This document shows positions 1 through 8,483 of a stretch of DNA of 56,390 nt, one piece after another. A program made the translations under genes and the position numbers. The first letter of the stretch is position 1. Each line of letters opens with the position of its first letter. The notes beneath the pieces are model-generated. The model did not search any database. It was not told the origin of the DNA and worked only from the letters and a program-made list of their open reading frames with translations. The stretch comes from JANPLG01 sp964609085 (GTDB lineage: Bacteria; Armatimonadota; SYMT01), in NCBI GenBank assembly GCA_964609085.1, contig CAZSRZ010000017.1:1-56390 (forward strand), written 5' to 3'.

Positions 1-24
1 AACTCCTAACTCCTAACTCCTAAC
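1..24. repeat. 7-bp tandem repeat (AACTCCT) at window edge
   Basis: Three complete copies of AACTCCT and a partial fourth run from the first base. The array may continue to the left of the window, so its true size is unknown. It lies about 80 bases upstream of the first gene. No function can be assigned. Confidence 0.7.
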
Positions 25-105
25 CCTGGCCTCACAATCTCAACCTCGTGGCCGGGGCGCCGGGGTAAGCTCACTACAACTCCAGCCGTCCCGAGCGCAC
101 CTGTG

Positions 106-681
106 ATGTCGATGCCCAACAGATCGCATGTCTTCGCCTCCGTACTCCTCGTCTGCGTCGTTGCGGAAGCTGTCAGGCCCGCCTACTCGGGTGGACAGGG
201 GCACGGAGGCGATGGCCGCGTCGTGCCCCGGTCCGTGATGTCGGCCGACGACGCCCGGCTGGCTGTCAACATCCTGGACGACGGCTACAAGAGCATCCTC
301 CGCGCGGTGCATGACGCCTACCCGACCGAGGGTGGTCGCGCGCCGGTCGCCGCTACCCTGGTGCGGAAGGTTCAGATGGCCATGAACGCTCGCGGCTGGC
401 CAAACTCGCACTTCCTCGGCGTGAATGCCATCCTGATGAACCCGGACCACAGGGCGCATGATGCCTGGGAGGCTGCGGCCCGTCGTCGACTCGCTGCGGG
501 CGAGGACCGCATCGAGGAGCTTCAGGGTGGCTACCTGCGGATAGCCACTTCCGTTCAGCTCGGGGGGCGCTGCACCTCGTGCCACTGGGCTGCGGGCAGC
601 GGGTCCTACACGAAGGCGGCGATCACCTGGCGGGTGCCTGCGACGGGGGATCTCACGCCGTCCTCCGGACCCGTCGAATAA
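106..681 (+). CDS. Putative DUF3365 (Tll0287-like) haem-binding protein
   Basis: A 191-residue protein with an N-terminal hydrophobic segment (about residues 8-26) that looks like a signal peptide or anchor, so it probably acts outside the cytoplasm. A single CxxCH haem-attachment motif (C-T-S-C-H) lies near residue 156, followed by a Trp, as in DUF3365 proteins, which are single-haem sensor-like domains. The size also fits that family. GTG at 103 and ATG at 112 are alternative starts, and none has a strong ribosome site. No cytochrome partner or histidine kinase is adjacent, so its electron-transfer or sensing role is open. The family call rests on the motif position and general pattern only. 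Confidence 0.6.
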   Translation: MSMPNRSHVFASVLLVCVVAEAVRPAYSGGQGHGGDGRVVPRSVMSADDARLAVNILDDGYKSILRAVHDAYPTEGGRAPVAATLVRKVQMAMNARGWPNSHFLGVNAILMNPDHRAHDAWEAAARRRLAAGEDRIEELQGGYLRIATSVQLGGRCTSCHWAAGSGSYTKAAITWRVPATGDLTPSSGPVE

Positions 682-687
682 CCGGAG

Positions 688-1491
688 TTAGCCGGCGCGG
701 CCCCGGAGGGTCAGGGTCTCGGCCAGGGTAGCTTCCATCGCGGCGACATTCCTCGCCAGGTCGCCCAGTTCGGTGAACACCGGATCCTGTTCCGCGTCTG
801 CCGCGGCCGGCTCGCCGTTCCGCATCCGGACAACAACGCTCACCATGTTGTCGAAGGTACAGCGCACGGCGACGAGCTGGCTGTCGATCCGCGCAACGGC
901 CTCCTCCAGCCGGGTGAAGTTGGTAAGTTCCCGGCGCTTCTGGTCAAGTGCCTGCTCGAGCAGGCCTCGCGCCACCGCATCGCCCGTTCGCTCGGTGCGC
1001 AGCTCCAGCTCATAGACTTCCCGCTGCACTTCGACCGGATGGAACGAGGCGAGGTATCCCCGGATCTCATCCCGGCGCTCGCCCAGAGAGAGACACTTTT
1101 CGAGCAGCCCGACCAGCTCGCGCCGGATGGGGGCACCGACCGAATGATTCCCACCATACACGGCGACCAGACGGTCCTGAGACTCCAGAATCCCTGCCAG
1201 GACTCGACCCATCTCGGCGTCGGATCGGGTCATCGCCTCTTCGACCCGACGGATCAGCTCCCGCCAGTGGCGTTCCTGAAGCGCGTCCTGGCTGAGGCGG
1301 GCCTGCTCGGGATCGCGGATTCGCATCCAGAGGTACAGCCCTTCGGCCCCGAGGGCACCGAGCCCCAGCCACCATAGATGGCTGGGCACGAGGAGAACCC
1401 CGCTGGCCGACAGGAAGATGGAGAGAGGCGCAGTGACGGCCTCTCGGATCACGCTGCGGAACAATCGGTCGCGGTGCTCAACCCGGACCAT
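688..1491 (-). CDS. Membrane-anchored hypothetical protein, PspA partner
   Basis: 267 residues. Two hydrophobic segments (about residues 20-57) form a hairpin anchor near the N-terminus, followed by a long, charged, helical region likely to form coiled coil. I do not recognise a named family. It starts only 3 bases after the pspA stop on the same strand, so the two are almost certainly co-transcribed. That linkage suggests a membrane partner or receptor for the PspA scaffold, comparable in position to PspB/PspC or LiaF-type proteins but without visible similarity to them. The function is inferred from context only. Confidence 0.7.
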   Translation of the reverse strand: MVRVEHRDRLFRSVIREAVTAPLSIFLSASGVLLVPSHLWWLGLGALGAEGLYLWMRIRDPEQARLSQDALQERHWRELIRRVEEAMTRSDAEMGRVLAGILESQDRLVAVYGGNHSVGAPIRRELVGLLEKCLSLGERRDEIRGYLASFHPVEVQREVYELELRTERTGDAVARGLLEQALDQKRRELTNFTRLEEAVARIDSQLVAVRCTFDNMVSVVVRMRNGEPAAADAEQDPVFTELGDLARNVAAMEATLAETLTLRGRAG

Positions 1492-1494
1492 CGC

Positions 1495-2295
1495 CTACAG
1501 CTCCAGGGTGCGACCTCCGCCGCCGCCCTCACCCTGCCCGACCTGCTGCTCCTGGACTTCCTTGCGGGCAGCCTCCTGGGCGATCTGATCCTTCAACCGC
1601 AGCAGAGCGTCGTCTTGAGTGGCGGGAGCCATGCCCATCTCGGCTTTCAACGCGTCCAGGGCCGCTTCGGCGCGCTCGTTGGTCACTGCCTGGTCGAGCT
1701 TCGCCATCCGCTGGTTGAGGCCGCCTTCCGCCAACTCGGACCGTGCATCCACACGGGACTGCATCTCGCGGATGCGCTCCTCGGCCCGGTTGAATGCCTG
1801 GTTCTGGCTGTCCAGCGACATGTTGTCGAGCGCCTTGCTGAGCTGCTCCTGAATCTTTGCCTGCCGCCAACCGGCCTTCAGCGCCAACTGCTCAGCGGCA
1901 CGCTGGCGGACCTGCATCTCCATGGTCTTGATGCTGGCCTTCACGTTCTCCGCGGCCTGCTCGGCCTGCGCGAGCTGCGCCCGCAGGCTGTCAACCTGGC
2001 TGTCGTAGGTCGACTTCTCCACGAGCAACTGGCGGGCGAGCTCTTCGTCGCCGCTCTTCAACGCTAGACGAGCCTTCGCCTCCAGCGTGGCGCTCTTGTT
2101 CTGAATGTCTTGCAAGACCTGTCGGAGCTGGTTGCGAGCGGCGATGGCCTGTACGGCGCTCTCCTTCGCCTTGTCCAGCTCACGCCGCATCGAGTCCTGG
2201 GCTTCAGCCAGGATCACTTCCGGATCCTCTGCCTTCTCAACGCCGATGAGCAGCCAGCCCTTGATTACCCGCCAGATCCGGGCAAAGATACCCAT
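1495..2295 (-). CDS. pspA: PspA/IM30 (Vipp1) family phage shock protein A
   Basis: 266 residues, close to the family length of 220-260. The N-terminus starts with an amphipathic helix (MGIFARIWRVIKGW) as in PspA/Vipp1, followed by the conserved stretch with EDPEVILAEAQ and a nearly uninterrupted helical coiled coil up to about residue 230. The C-terminus is a Gly-rich tail. Known members form ESCRT-III-like oligomers on stressed inner membrane and maintain proton motive force. A strong ribosome site (GAGGGAGG) precedes the ATG. It heads a two-gene unit with the membrane protein downstream and has its own promoter candidate at 2365-2373. Confidence 0.93.
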   Translation of the reverse strand: MGIFARIWRVIKGWLLIGVEKAEDPEVILAEAQDSMRRELDKAKESAVQAIAARNQLRQVLQDIQNKSATLEAKARLALKSGDEELARQLLVEKSTYDSQVDSLRAQLAQAEQAAENVKASIKTMEMQVRQRAAEQLALKAGWRQAKIQEQLSKALDNMSLDSQNQAFNRAEERIREMQSRVDARSELAEGGLNQRMAKLDQAVTNERAEAALDALKAEMGMAPATQDDALLRLKDQIAQEAARKEVQEQQVGQGEGGGGGRTLEL

Positions 2296-2364
2296 GTGTT
2301 GCCTCCCTCACTTAGGAGATAATCTTTCGTTTGCCGGCCGCCCACGCGTCACAAACTTCCGGGC

Positions 2365-2373
2365 ATTATAGCA
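2365..2373 (-). promoter_or_regulatory. Extended -10 promoter candidate for pspA
   Basis: On the minus strand the sequence reads TGC-TATAAT, a perfect -10 hexamer (2370 down to 2365) with the TGn extension. No good -35 is seen 17 bases upstream, which is tolerated with an extended -10. It would give a 5' leader of about 60 nt. A sigma-54 type site, as in enterobacterial psp, is not evident. Confidence 0.5.
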
Positions 2374-2533
2374 CCCAGGCCAGTAGGCCCGCCACACGCC
2401 GGCCGACGCCCGAGCCGCCGGCACACTCACTGGATAACGAGCGGCTGGCGAATTGGTTGCACCATCGGTTAGACTCCGAGTGTACGAGCGCGGCCGCGCA
2501 CATCCCGCGCCTCGTTGGCGCCGGGAGAATCGA

Positions 2534-2962
2534 TTGATAACGGACGCGGCAATCTGGGCTCTGGTGGTGATCGTCTCGCTCAATACGATCTTCCTGGCCG
2601 GAATGGCGGTCACGCTCTTTCTGGTCCGACGTAAGCTGGATGAGGGGCTTGGCCAGGCTGGCCCCCTGCTCGCCCAGGCGGAGAAGACCCTCCGCGAGAT
2701 CGAAACGACATCGGTCCGTCTCCAAGGTAGTATGGAACAGATGCTCGGGCGCGCAACCCGGACGGTCGACCGCGTCAGCGATCGACTGGAGACGATTTCG
2801 ACCGCTGCGGAGAATGCCGCCGTGGAGCCCCTGATCGGCGCGGCCAGCGTGATGGCCGGGATCAACCAGGGCATCCGAACTATGGTAGAGAGGCCGGGCC
2901 AGTCCGCCGCGGACGAGGCAGACGCACCGGCAGGGTCGGCGGATGAACGCCGGAAAGGTTGA
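2534..2962 (+). CDS. DUF948-like membrane-anchored coiled-coil protein
   Basis: 142 residues when read from the TTG at 2534, which follows a GGGAGA ribosome site by about 6 bases. A longer reading from GTG 2453 adds a basic, low-complexity leader without a ribosome site. There is one transmembrane helix at about residues 5-29 (WALVVIVSLNTIFLAG), then a helical region of the kind seen in DUF948 proteins, with a variable hydrophilic tail. DUF948 and YtxH proteins are often neighbours in stress-related loci of Gram-positive and related bacteria, and a YtxH gene follows here with stop and start nearly overlapping. Molecular function is unknown. Confidence 0.75.
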   Translation: MITDAAIWALVVIVSLNTIFLAGMAVTLFLVRRKLDEGLGQAGPLLAQAEKTLREIETTSVRLQGSMEQMLGRATRTVDRVSDRLETISTAAENAAVEPLIGAASVMAGINQGIRTMVERPGQSAADEADAPAGSADERRKG

Positions 2963-2973
2963 GAATCACTTCG

Positions 2974-3390
2974 ATGTCAGACACACGAGATTTCCTGATC
3001 GGCGTGCTGGTTGGTAGCGTCCTGGGTGGCGCCGCAGCACTGCTCTACGCGCCAAGCTCCGGCAAGGAGACGCGGCGAATGCTGAAGGAGAAGACGGACG
3101 AGACCGCGCGACGAGCGGCGGAACTCGCCGAAGAAGCAAAGCAGAGGTCGCTGCAGGCCGCGGAGGCCGCCCGGCGGAAGGGGACCGAGATCGCCCAGAC
3201 CGTCCAGCACCGGGCGACGGAAGTCACGACCCAGGTACACGGGACGATCGAGACCGTCAAGCACGCCGTGGAGGGACAGGTCGGTGCGGTCAAGGCGGGC
3301 GTCGAAGCCGGCCGCGAAGCTTACACGAAGAAGCAAATCGAACTTCGGGCCGAGCTCGGCGACGGCGCTGAAGCGCCGGCCGTCGGCTAG
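2974..3390 (+). CDS. YtxH domain-containing protein
   Basis: 138 residues. It opens with the YtxH signature: a short cytoplasmic start, then a glycine-rich transmembrane helix (FLIGVLVGSVLGGAAALLYA) followed by the P-x-SGKETR motif. The remainder is an Ala/Glu/Lys-rich helix. YtxH proteins are small stress-induced membrane proteins of unknown activity. The ATG at 2974 is 12 bases after the upstream stop, and a TTG at 2959 overlapping that stop is an alternative start. It is co-transcribed with the DUF948-like gene and sits opposite pspA, so this divergent pair of units looks like an envelope-stress cluster. Confidence 0.88.
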   Translation: MSDTRDFLIGVLVGSVLGGAAALLYAPSSGKETRRMLKEKTDETARRAAELAEEAKQRSLQAAEAARRKGTEIAQTVQHRATEVTTQVHGTIETVKHAVEGQVGAVKAGVEAGREAYTKKQIELRAELGDGAEAPAVG

Positions 3391-3412
3391 GGCGGCCTGA
3401 GGCTTCGGGAGC

Positions 3413-4057
3413 ATGCCGAGCTTCGAGGGGTGGACCGCCTCCGATTTCGAGGCGTTCTCGATTCCGGACTTTCCCGGTCGGATGGCTGTCATCCGCAGCC
3501 AGTTGCGTCCAAAGCTCATCGCCTTGGGGGAAGACCTCGCTGAGCCCGTGGGGGAGATCGTTTCGGACGAGATCTACAGCCAGGCGGCGCAGCACATGCG
3601 CCGGCGGGTCAACCCGCCGGTCGCAACCTGGGTGGCATTTGGGCGAGACAAGCGCGGCTACAAGCGCTGGGTGCATTACCGCATCTCGATCGGGTTGGGG
3701 GGCGCCTCGGCAGAGGTCTTCGTCGAGGACGACGCGGACGACAAGCCGGCGCTCTCCACCGGTCTGCGCTTTCAGGCGGCCGAATTGCTGGACGCCCTCG
3801 CGGTCGAACCCGAAGCCAGGGTAACGACGGTGGAGGGGGCCCCGCTCATTTCCTCTCTCGGCGCGGGCGGCCTGGTCAGGATAGGGGACGCCCTGGCGAA
3901 GACGAAGCTGCTGAAGTTCACGGCCGGGGTCCAGTTGTCACCCGCCGACGCCGTGCACCTCGGTGCGGACGGATTCCGGGCATGGGCTCTCCAGAAGCTG
4001 GCCGGGCTCAGGCCCCTCTACCTGATCTCTGTCTCCGATGCCATGAGCGGACGATGA
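3413..4057 (+). CDS. DUF1054 (UPF0637, YktB-like) protein
   Basis: 214 residues, matching the family length of about 205. The start shows the family pattern: W-T-x-x-DF-x-x-F at residues 7-15, RM-x-x-I, RPKL-x-ALG (residues 33-40), the D-E-I/M motif, then a RRRVNPP-x-x-TWVAFGR block and RGYKRWVHY. This fold is known from Bacillus YktB structures but has no assigned activity. The stop overlaps the following DinB-family start in ATGA, so the two are translationally coupled. Confidence 0.9.
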   Translation: MPSFEGWTASDFEAFSIPDFPGRMAVIRSQLRPKLIALGEDLAEPVGEIVSDEIYSQAAQHMRRRVNPPVATWVAFGRDKRGYKRWVHYRISIGLGGASAEVFVEDDADDKPALSTGLRFQAAELLDALAVEPEARVTTVEGAPLISSLGAGGLVRIGDALAKTKLLKFTAGVQLSPADAVHLGADGFRAWALQKLAGLRPLYLISVSDAMSGR

Positions 4058-4506
4058 TCGCCGAGTTGGAACAGGTCTGGCGGCGCTGGCAGGAGACCGA
4101 CGACGCCCTTCGCGACTGTCTCACCGGCATTCCTTCGGACCGCTACGGATGGCAACCGCTGCCGGGCGGGACCACAGTCGGATGGATCGTGCAGCACATT
4201 GTGCGGGCAGATTGCGGGTATGCGCTGCGGGTGCTGGGGGAGGATCCAGGCACTCGCCCTTCGCCGGAGGTCCCGGATGGCGTGGCGGCGACCGGCGCGC
4301 TGGATCTCTCGGCCGAGTACGTGCGGCGAGCGTTCGAACATTCGACCCCTGACACCCTGCGGCGGCCATTGGTGGGGGAGTGGTATCCGCTCGGACCTCG
4401 GGTGGAGGGGCCTCTGGATGCCCTCTGGTTTCTGGAACAGATGATCCGACACAAGGCGTACCATCTCGGCCAGCTATGGTACCTCCGTATGCTGATCGAG
4501 GGCTGA
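4054..4506 (+). CDS. DinB-family putative metal-dependent protein
   Basis: 150 residues in a four-helix-bundle pattern. The metal-binding histidine triad is visible: His48 in W-I-V-Q-H, then His133 and His137 in RHKAYHLGQL. Family members include thiol-dependent transferases and DinB/YfiT-type proteins, often linked to low-molecular-weight thiols or damage response. The ATG at 4054 overlaps the stop of the DUF1054 gene. A longer reading from 3982 would run inside the DUF1054 gene and is not supported. The exact substrate cannot be told. Confidence 0.85.
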   Translation: MIAELEQVWRRWQETDDALRDCLTGIPSDRYGWQPLPGGTTVGWIVQHIVRADCGYALRVLGEDPGTRPSPEVPDGVAATGALDLSAEYVRRAFEHSTPDTLRRPLVGEWYPLGPRVEGPLDALWFLEQMIRHKAYHLGQLWYLRMLIEG

Positions 4507-4656
4507 CCCAAGTCTCTCGGCGAGGAAGCTCGCTGCCGTATGGCTCCACGATCCACAAGGAACTCCTCAGGCGGGCGGTGAACTGTCGAGTCGGTGAGTG
4601 TGGCCCCGGACGCATTTCCAGGCGATCCGGGTTGACGGTATCGTGAAGGGTGGTCG

Positions 4657-5361
4657 ATGCGCCCTGTGCCGTTTCTGGCGGGAATCTCCTGGTTTTTCAC
4701 GGCCTTCGCGATGGCGCTCGCCTGGTTCCTCCACGTGGGGCGTTCCGGATTGCCCGCGGGCATTGCTCGAGGTCCGGTCCCGCCGCCGCTCTCTCGGACG
4801 AGCCCGGTTGCGCCCGCGCGGCGATCCGCGCGGGGCATCCCGAAGATAAGCCTTCCGCCCGATGCCCGGATAGTCGGCGACCAGGGACAGCCGGAGCGGG
4901 CACCGGTGGCGCCGAGGGTCTGGCCGGGCGCTGTCGGCCGGCCGATCGGCCGCCCCGTCCCGCACGACCGTGGGGACATGACGCAGTTGCTCCCGGACGA
5001 GGCGTTCGAACCGCTCCCCTCGGATTCAGAGCGCAGCCCCCGATCACGACCGACGACCACCGACGAGGGGTCGACAACCAGTCTGGCTGCGTGCATGGTC
5101 TGCGGCGCGGCGGTCGAGAGCTGGGTCGAAACAGACGGTCACCGTCTCGCCTACTGTCGCAAGCATGGCACCAAGCCGACGGCCACGCCTCCCGCCGACA
5201 AGCGGGCAACGACATCACTGCGTGTCCAATGTCGAGGGGTGACGAAGAGCGGCTCCCGGTGTCGCCGTACAACTACAGATCCCACCGAGTTCTGTTACCA
5301 GCACAAAGCACAGGCCGGCACCGGAACCGACGGGAAGGATCAGCCGCTGTTGAACGAGTAG
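4657..5361 (+). CDS. Membrane-anchored Cys-rich protein with DUF5763-like zinc motif
   Basis: 234 residues. The ATG at 4657 has a good ribosome site (GAAGGG, 6-base spacing) and starts a hydrophobic segment (residues 5-26). A Pro/Arg-rich, disordered linker follows. Two small cysteine/histidine modules end the protein: one near residues 146-169 (CxxC ... C-x2-H), and a second near residues 190-216 with the pattern C-x9-C ... C-x2-H that resembles DUF5763. A second possible start, ATG 4978 behind TGGGGA, would give a soluble 127-residue form with only the Cys modules. No catalytic residues are evident. Its 3' end overlaps the convergent DUF5655 gene by 22 bases. Confidence 0.7.
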   Translation: MRPVPFLAGISWFFTAFAMALAWFLHVGRSGLPAGIARGPVPPPLSRTSPVAPARRSARGIPKISLPPDARIVGDQGQPERAPVAPRVWPGAVGRPIGRPVPHDRGDMTQLLPDEAFEPLPSDSERSPRSRPTTTDEGSTTSLAACMVCGAAVESWVETDGHRLAYCRKHGTKPTATPPADKRATTSLRVQCRGVTKSGSRCRRTTTDPTEFCYQHKAQAGTGTDGKDQPLLNE

Positions 5362-5921
5362 GCGCGCTCCAGCCACGCGAGCGCATCCTCGTCCAGGTCC
5401 GCCACCGAAGTGAGTGGGATCCGCAGGTTGATAGAGGACGCGCCGATGCTGGTGCCGTCGTGCAGACGCCCGCCCGGTGCCTGGTCGTCAATCCTTACAC
5501 CCAGGTCAACGCGCGTGCGGGTGGTCGGCCGGACCACCGCAAACGTGCGGCGCGGCGTGAGCAGGGAGACGTAGCCCTTCCGGGCCTGCACCACCACCGG
5601 TCCGAACGACTGCGCCGCTGCGATGACCGCGTCAAGGATGGGCCGTAGTTGCTCTCGGCCGGCGTACTGCCCGTCAATGAGCGATCCTGCGTCGGCCGTG
5701 AACCAGTCCGGGAAGCCGAAGTGCTCCATCACGAGCAGATTCTGCGCGTATCCCGTGACGTCGCGCGCAGCCAGCCAGGCCCGAAGCGAGTCCCGGTCCG
5801 GAGGGGCAAGAGCGGCGATCCGTTCCTTCCACACCTCCACCGGTTCACCGGTCTTGCGCTGCAGGAGCGCGGCGCTCTCGTCGCGCATCTCCTGCCACGT
5901 GCGTGCCCTCGCCAGGTCCAT
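5340..5921 (-). CDS. DUF4287/DUF5655 domain protein
   Basis: 193 residues. The N-terminal part carries the DUF4287 pattern (KTG-x-PVE-x-W near residues 18-26, followed by a helical region ending around Gly54). The C-terminal part is a DUF5655 domain, recognisable by KGYVSLLTPRRTFAVV (about residues 112-127), the R-V-D-L-G strand and a terminal W-L-x-x-AY. Both domains are widespread in soil bacteria and have no established activity. The start at 5921 is chosen because GAGAGGG precedes it. Longer readings extend across the upstream DUF3500 promoter region. The tail overlaps the convergent gene ending at 5361. Confidence 0.85.
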   Translation of the reverse strand: MDLARARTWQEMRDESAALLQRKTGEPVEVWKERIAALAPPDRDSLRAWLAARDVTGYAQNLLVMEHFGFPDWFTADAGSLIDGQYAGREQLRPILDAVIAAAQSFGPVVVQARKGYVSLLTPRRTFAVVRPTTRTRVDLGVRIDDQAPGGRLHDGTSIGASSINLRIPLTSVADLDEDALAWLERAYSFNSG

Positions 5922-6015
5922 CGGAACCCTCTCGAGCCTCAAAGTTCGACAGCATGATACCGTATGACAGGGTGGCGAGAGTTTTCCTCCCAGCCCGTGG
6001 GTCAGGAGAATTGGG

Positions 6016-7074
6016 ATGTTGCGACGCGTGGTTTTGATCGGAGCCGTCACGATCGGCGCGGGGGCCGCAATGGTGTCGGCGCAGATGTCCCGCACTGCCC
6101 CGCGGATGCAGACCGCGGCGACGAAGTTCCTGGGCACGCTCCAGCCGGACCAACGCACTCGCGCCGTCTTCCCGTTCAATTCCGACGAACGGCTCAACTG
6201 GCACTTCATACCCCGGGAGCGCAAGGGACTGCCGCTGAAGGCGATGACCGAAGTCCAGCGCAAAGCCGCACTGGAACTCCTGGCCGTGGGGCTGAGTGAC
6301 AAGGGATACGAGAAGGCAACCATGATTCGGGAGTTGGAAAGGATCCTGCTCAGCGTCGAGATGGGCAAGGGACCGGTTCGCGACCCGGATCAGTACTTTT
6401 TCACGGTGTTCGGTGAGCCCTCGGACAAGGGCGCCTGGGCCTGGCGTTACGAAGGGCACCATTGCGCCATGAACTGGACCATCCAGAACGGAAAGTCCGT
6501 CGCCAGCAGCCCGCAGTTTTTCGGCAGCAACCCGGCCGAGGCACGCGTGGACGTCGCGGGTGCCCCCCCGCGTGGCACCCGCGCCCTCAAGGGAGAAGAG
6601 GACCTGGCGAGGGCGCTCGTTAGCGCGTTGGATGAGGGCCAGAAGAAGGAAGCCGTCCTGAGCGCAACCGCCCCGTCGGACATCATCACCGGCGCACAGC
6701 GTCAGGCCGCCATCCAGGAAGACAAGGGCATCAGCTACGCCAGGCTGAGCACGGCACAGCAGGGGATGCTCTTGAGCCTCATCCGGGAGTACACCGATGT
6801 CCAGCCCAGTGCCCTGGCTCGCGAGCGGGTGGAGAAGATCCGCAAAGCCGGCCTGGATCAGGTCAAGTTCGCCTGGATGGGGTCGATCGAGACGGGCAAA
6901 GGGCACTACTACCGTGTTCAGGGACCGACCTTCCTGATCGAGTACGACAACACGCAGAACAACGCCAACCACGTGCACGCCGTCTGGCGCGATTTCAAGG
7001 GCGACTTTGGGATGGACCTGCTGGCGATGCACTATCAGGGCTATCCGCACTTCGTCGCGCGGGCGTCCCGGTAG
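6016..7074 (+). CDS. DUF3500 family secreted protein
   Basis: 352 residues with an N-terminal signal peptide (hydrophobic residues 5-22, Ala-Gln at the likely cleavage site). The body shows DUF3500 hallmarks in order: NWHFIP-x-x-RKGLPLK (about residues 60-74), an RDPDQYF motif followed by the FGEP and AWRYEGHH cluster (about residues 120-150), and the FFGSNPAEA strand. A second cluster of His/Tyr residues (GKGHYYRVQGPT, HVHAVWRDF) lies near the C-terminus. DUF3500 proteins are exported and of unknown activity. The conserved His-rich motifs suggest a metal site, which is an inference. Its last 80 bases overlap the 3' end of tilS on the other strand. Confidence 0.9.
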   Translation: MLRRVVLIGAVTIGAGAAMVSAQMSRTAPRMQTAATKFLGTLQPDQRTRAVFPFNSDERLNWHFIPRERKGLPLKAMTEVQRKAALELLAVGLSDKGYEKATMIRELERILLSVEMGKGPVRDPDQYFFTVFGEPSDKGAWAWRYEGHHCAMNWTIQNGKSVASSPQFFGSNPAEARVDVAGAPPRGTRALKGEEDLARALVSALDEGQKKEAVLSATAPSDIITGAQRQAAIQEDKGISYARLSTAQQGMLLSLIREYTDVQPSALARERVEKIRKAGLDQVKFAWMGSIETGKGHYYRVQGPTFLIEYDNTQNNANHVHAVWRDFKGDFGMDLLAMHYQGYPHFVARASR

Positions 7075-8476
7075 CCTCCCGCTTCCGGTCCCGGAGCCGG
7101 TCCACCCAAGCTTGGATGCCGGGTGCGGATGCATCGTCCAGGCGGATCACCACCTCGGCGGCATGCGCATCTCCCGGCGTCGCCGCCGCCAAACCCACGA
7201 CGCACAGCGGACCGTCGGCGTCCACCAGCACCGGCCAGACCGAGCGCAGCGGGGGCGGGACGCGCGACTCCTGAAAGAGGTCGCTCACGAGACGGGGACG
7301 GGCACCCCCACTGCGGATGCGATCGCCCGGGAGGGGATGACGCAGGTGCAATGATTCCGGTTTGGCGGTGCGAACGGTGAGCGCATCGCGCCGTTCGCTC
7401 TCCGCCGCTGGCTGGAAGGAGAGGGTGAGCCCCACGTTCTCCAGACGACAGTCGCCGTGTGCATTGGGCTGAATGGGTGGTGGGGACGCCTCCGAGTGCA
7501 CGGCGCGGAACCAGAGCACCAGGTCGTCTACCTCCGCCCGCCACCGTCCGCCCGGGAGGCTGAACGGGCGACGTACACCCCGCATCGACTCGGCCAGTCG
7601 TGCGACCACGGCGCGATCCGGGGCGGTGCCCGGGCACAACGGGATGAGCAGCGCGCGGCAGAGTCGAGCCAGCGCCCCCGGCTCCAGATCGGCCGGTGGC
7701 AGTTCCACGGCCTTCAGTCCGGGTATCGAGCGGCCCTCCAGCCCGGCGAGCGTGGCGGCTGTCGCCAGATCGAGTTGAGCTAGTGCCGATGCCGCTTCAT
7801 CGCTGAGTTGGCGGATCTCGGCGAGAATCTCGGGCGCACTCGAGCGCAGATGAGGCGCGATCCTACTCCGGACACGGCGGCGCAGTGTGAACGGATCGTC
7901 GTTGGTGACGTCGTGTCGTGGGAGGAGGCGATGGTGGGCGCAGTACTCGGCGAGTTCTGCCCGGGTCGTCGACAGCAGCGGACGCACCAGGACGACGCCG
8001 GGGTGGATGGGAGAGAGCTGGCGGGCTGCACGCATCCCCACGATGCCGGCCAGTCCGGTCCCCCTCATCCCCTGCAGGAGGATGGTCTCTAGCTGGTCGT
8101 CCGCGTGGTGGCCGGTAACGACCAACTCGCAGCCGAGTTCGGTGGCGGCATCGCCCAGCGCCGTCAGTCGCGCCTCCCGCCCGGCAGCCTCCAGGGAGAG
8201 TCGCCGCCGCCGCGCCAGCGCGGGGACGTCGACCCGCCTCACCTCGAGCGGCACGCCCAGACCTGCGCACACTTGGCGCAGGAATCGGACGTCGTCGTCC
8301 GCCGCCTCCGCCCTCTGTCCATGGTGGACGTGGCACGCCCATAACCCCCATTCCATCGCGCTTCGGTGGCCGGCCAACAGATGGAGCAAGGCGAGCGAGT
8401 CGGTTCCGCCCGAAAGTGCGACCAGCGCACGGCAACCCCGCGGCAGGAGCAGCGCCTCCGCTGGGAGATCCAGCAT
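6995..8476 (-). CDS. tilS: tRNA(Ile)-lysidine synthase TilS
   Basis: 493 residues. The N-terminal PP-loop ATPase motif SGGTDS is at residues 22-27, with the N-type ATP pyrophosphatase core up to about residue 220. A helical linker and a C-terminal RNA-binding domain (with the PGDRIR and VSDLFQE motifs) follow. The enzyme ligates lysine to C34 of tRNA-Ile2, allowing it to read AUA. ATG 8476 was chosen because GAGG, overlapping the rhaB stop, lies 5 bases upstream; the gap after rhaB is 7 bases. ATG 8521 inside rhaB is an alternative. The last 27 residues are a Ser/Pro/Arg-rich extension that reads antisense through the end of the DUF3500 gene. Confidence 0.95.
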   Translation of the reverse strand: MLDLPAEALLLPRGCRALVALSGGTDSLALLHLLAGHRSAMEWGLWACHVHHGQRAEAADDDVRFLRQVCAGLGVPLEVRRVDVPALARRRRLSLEAAGREARLTALGDAATELGCELVVTGHHADDQLETILLQGMRGTGLAGIVGMRAARQLSPIHPGVVLVRPLLSTTRAELAEYCAHHRLLPRHDVTNDDPFTLRRRVRSRIAPHLRSSAPEILAEIRQLSDEAASALAQLDLATAATLAGLEGRSIPGLKAVELPPADLEPGALARLCRALLIPLCPGTAPDRAVVARLAESMRGVRRPFSLPGGRWRAEVDDLVLWFRAVHSEASPPPIQPNAHGDCRLENVGLTLSFQPAAESERRDALTVRTAKPESLHLRHPLPGDRIRSGGARPRLVSDLFQESRVPPPLRSVWPVLVDADGPLCVVGLAAATPGDAHAAEVVIRLDDASAPGIQAWVDRLRDRKREATGTPARRSADSPDSASPAGPSQSRP

Positions 8477-8483
8477 GCCGGCC

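Noticed and set aside
5845..7134. A 429-residue minus-strand open frame
   Set aside because: It is antisense to the DUF3500 gene, which has a signal peptide and family motifs, and the minus frame resembles no protein family.
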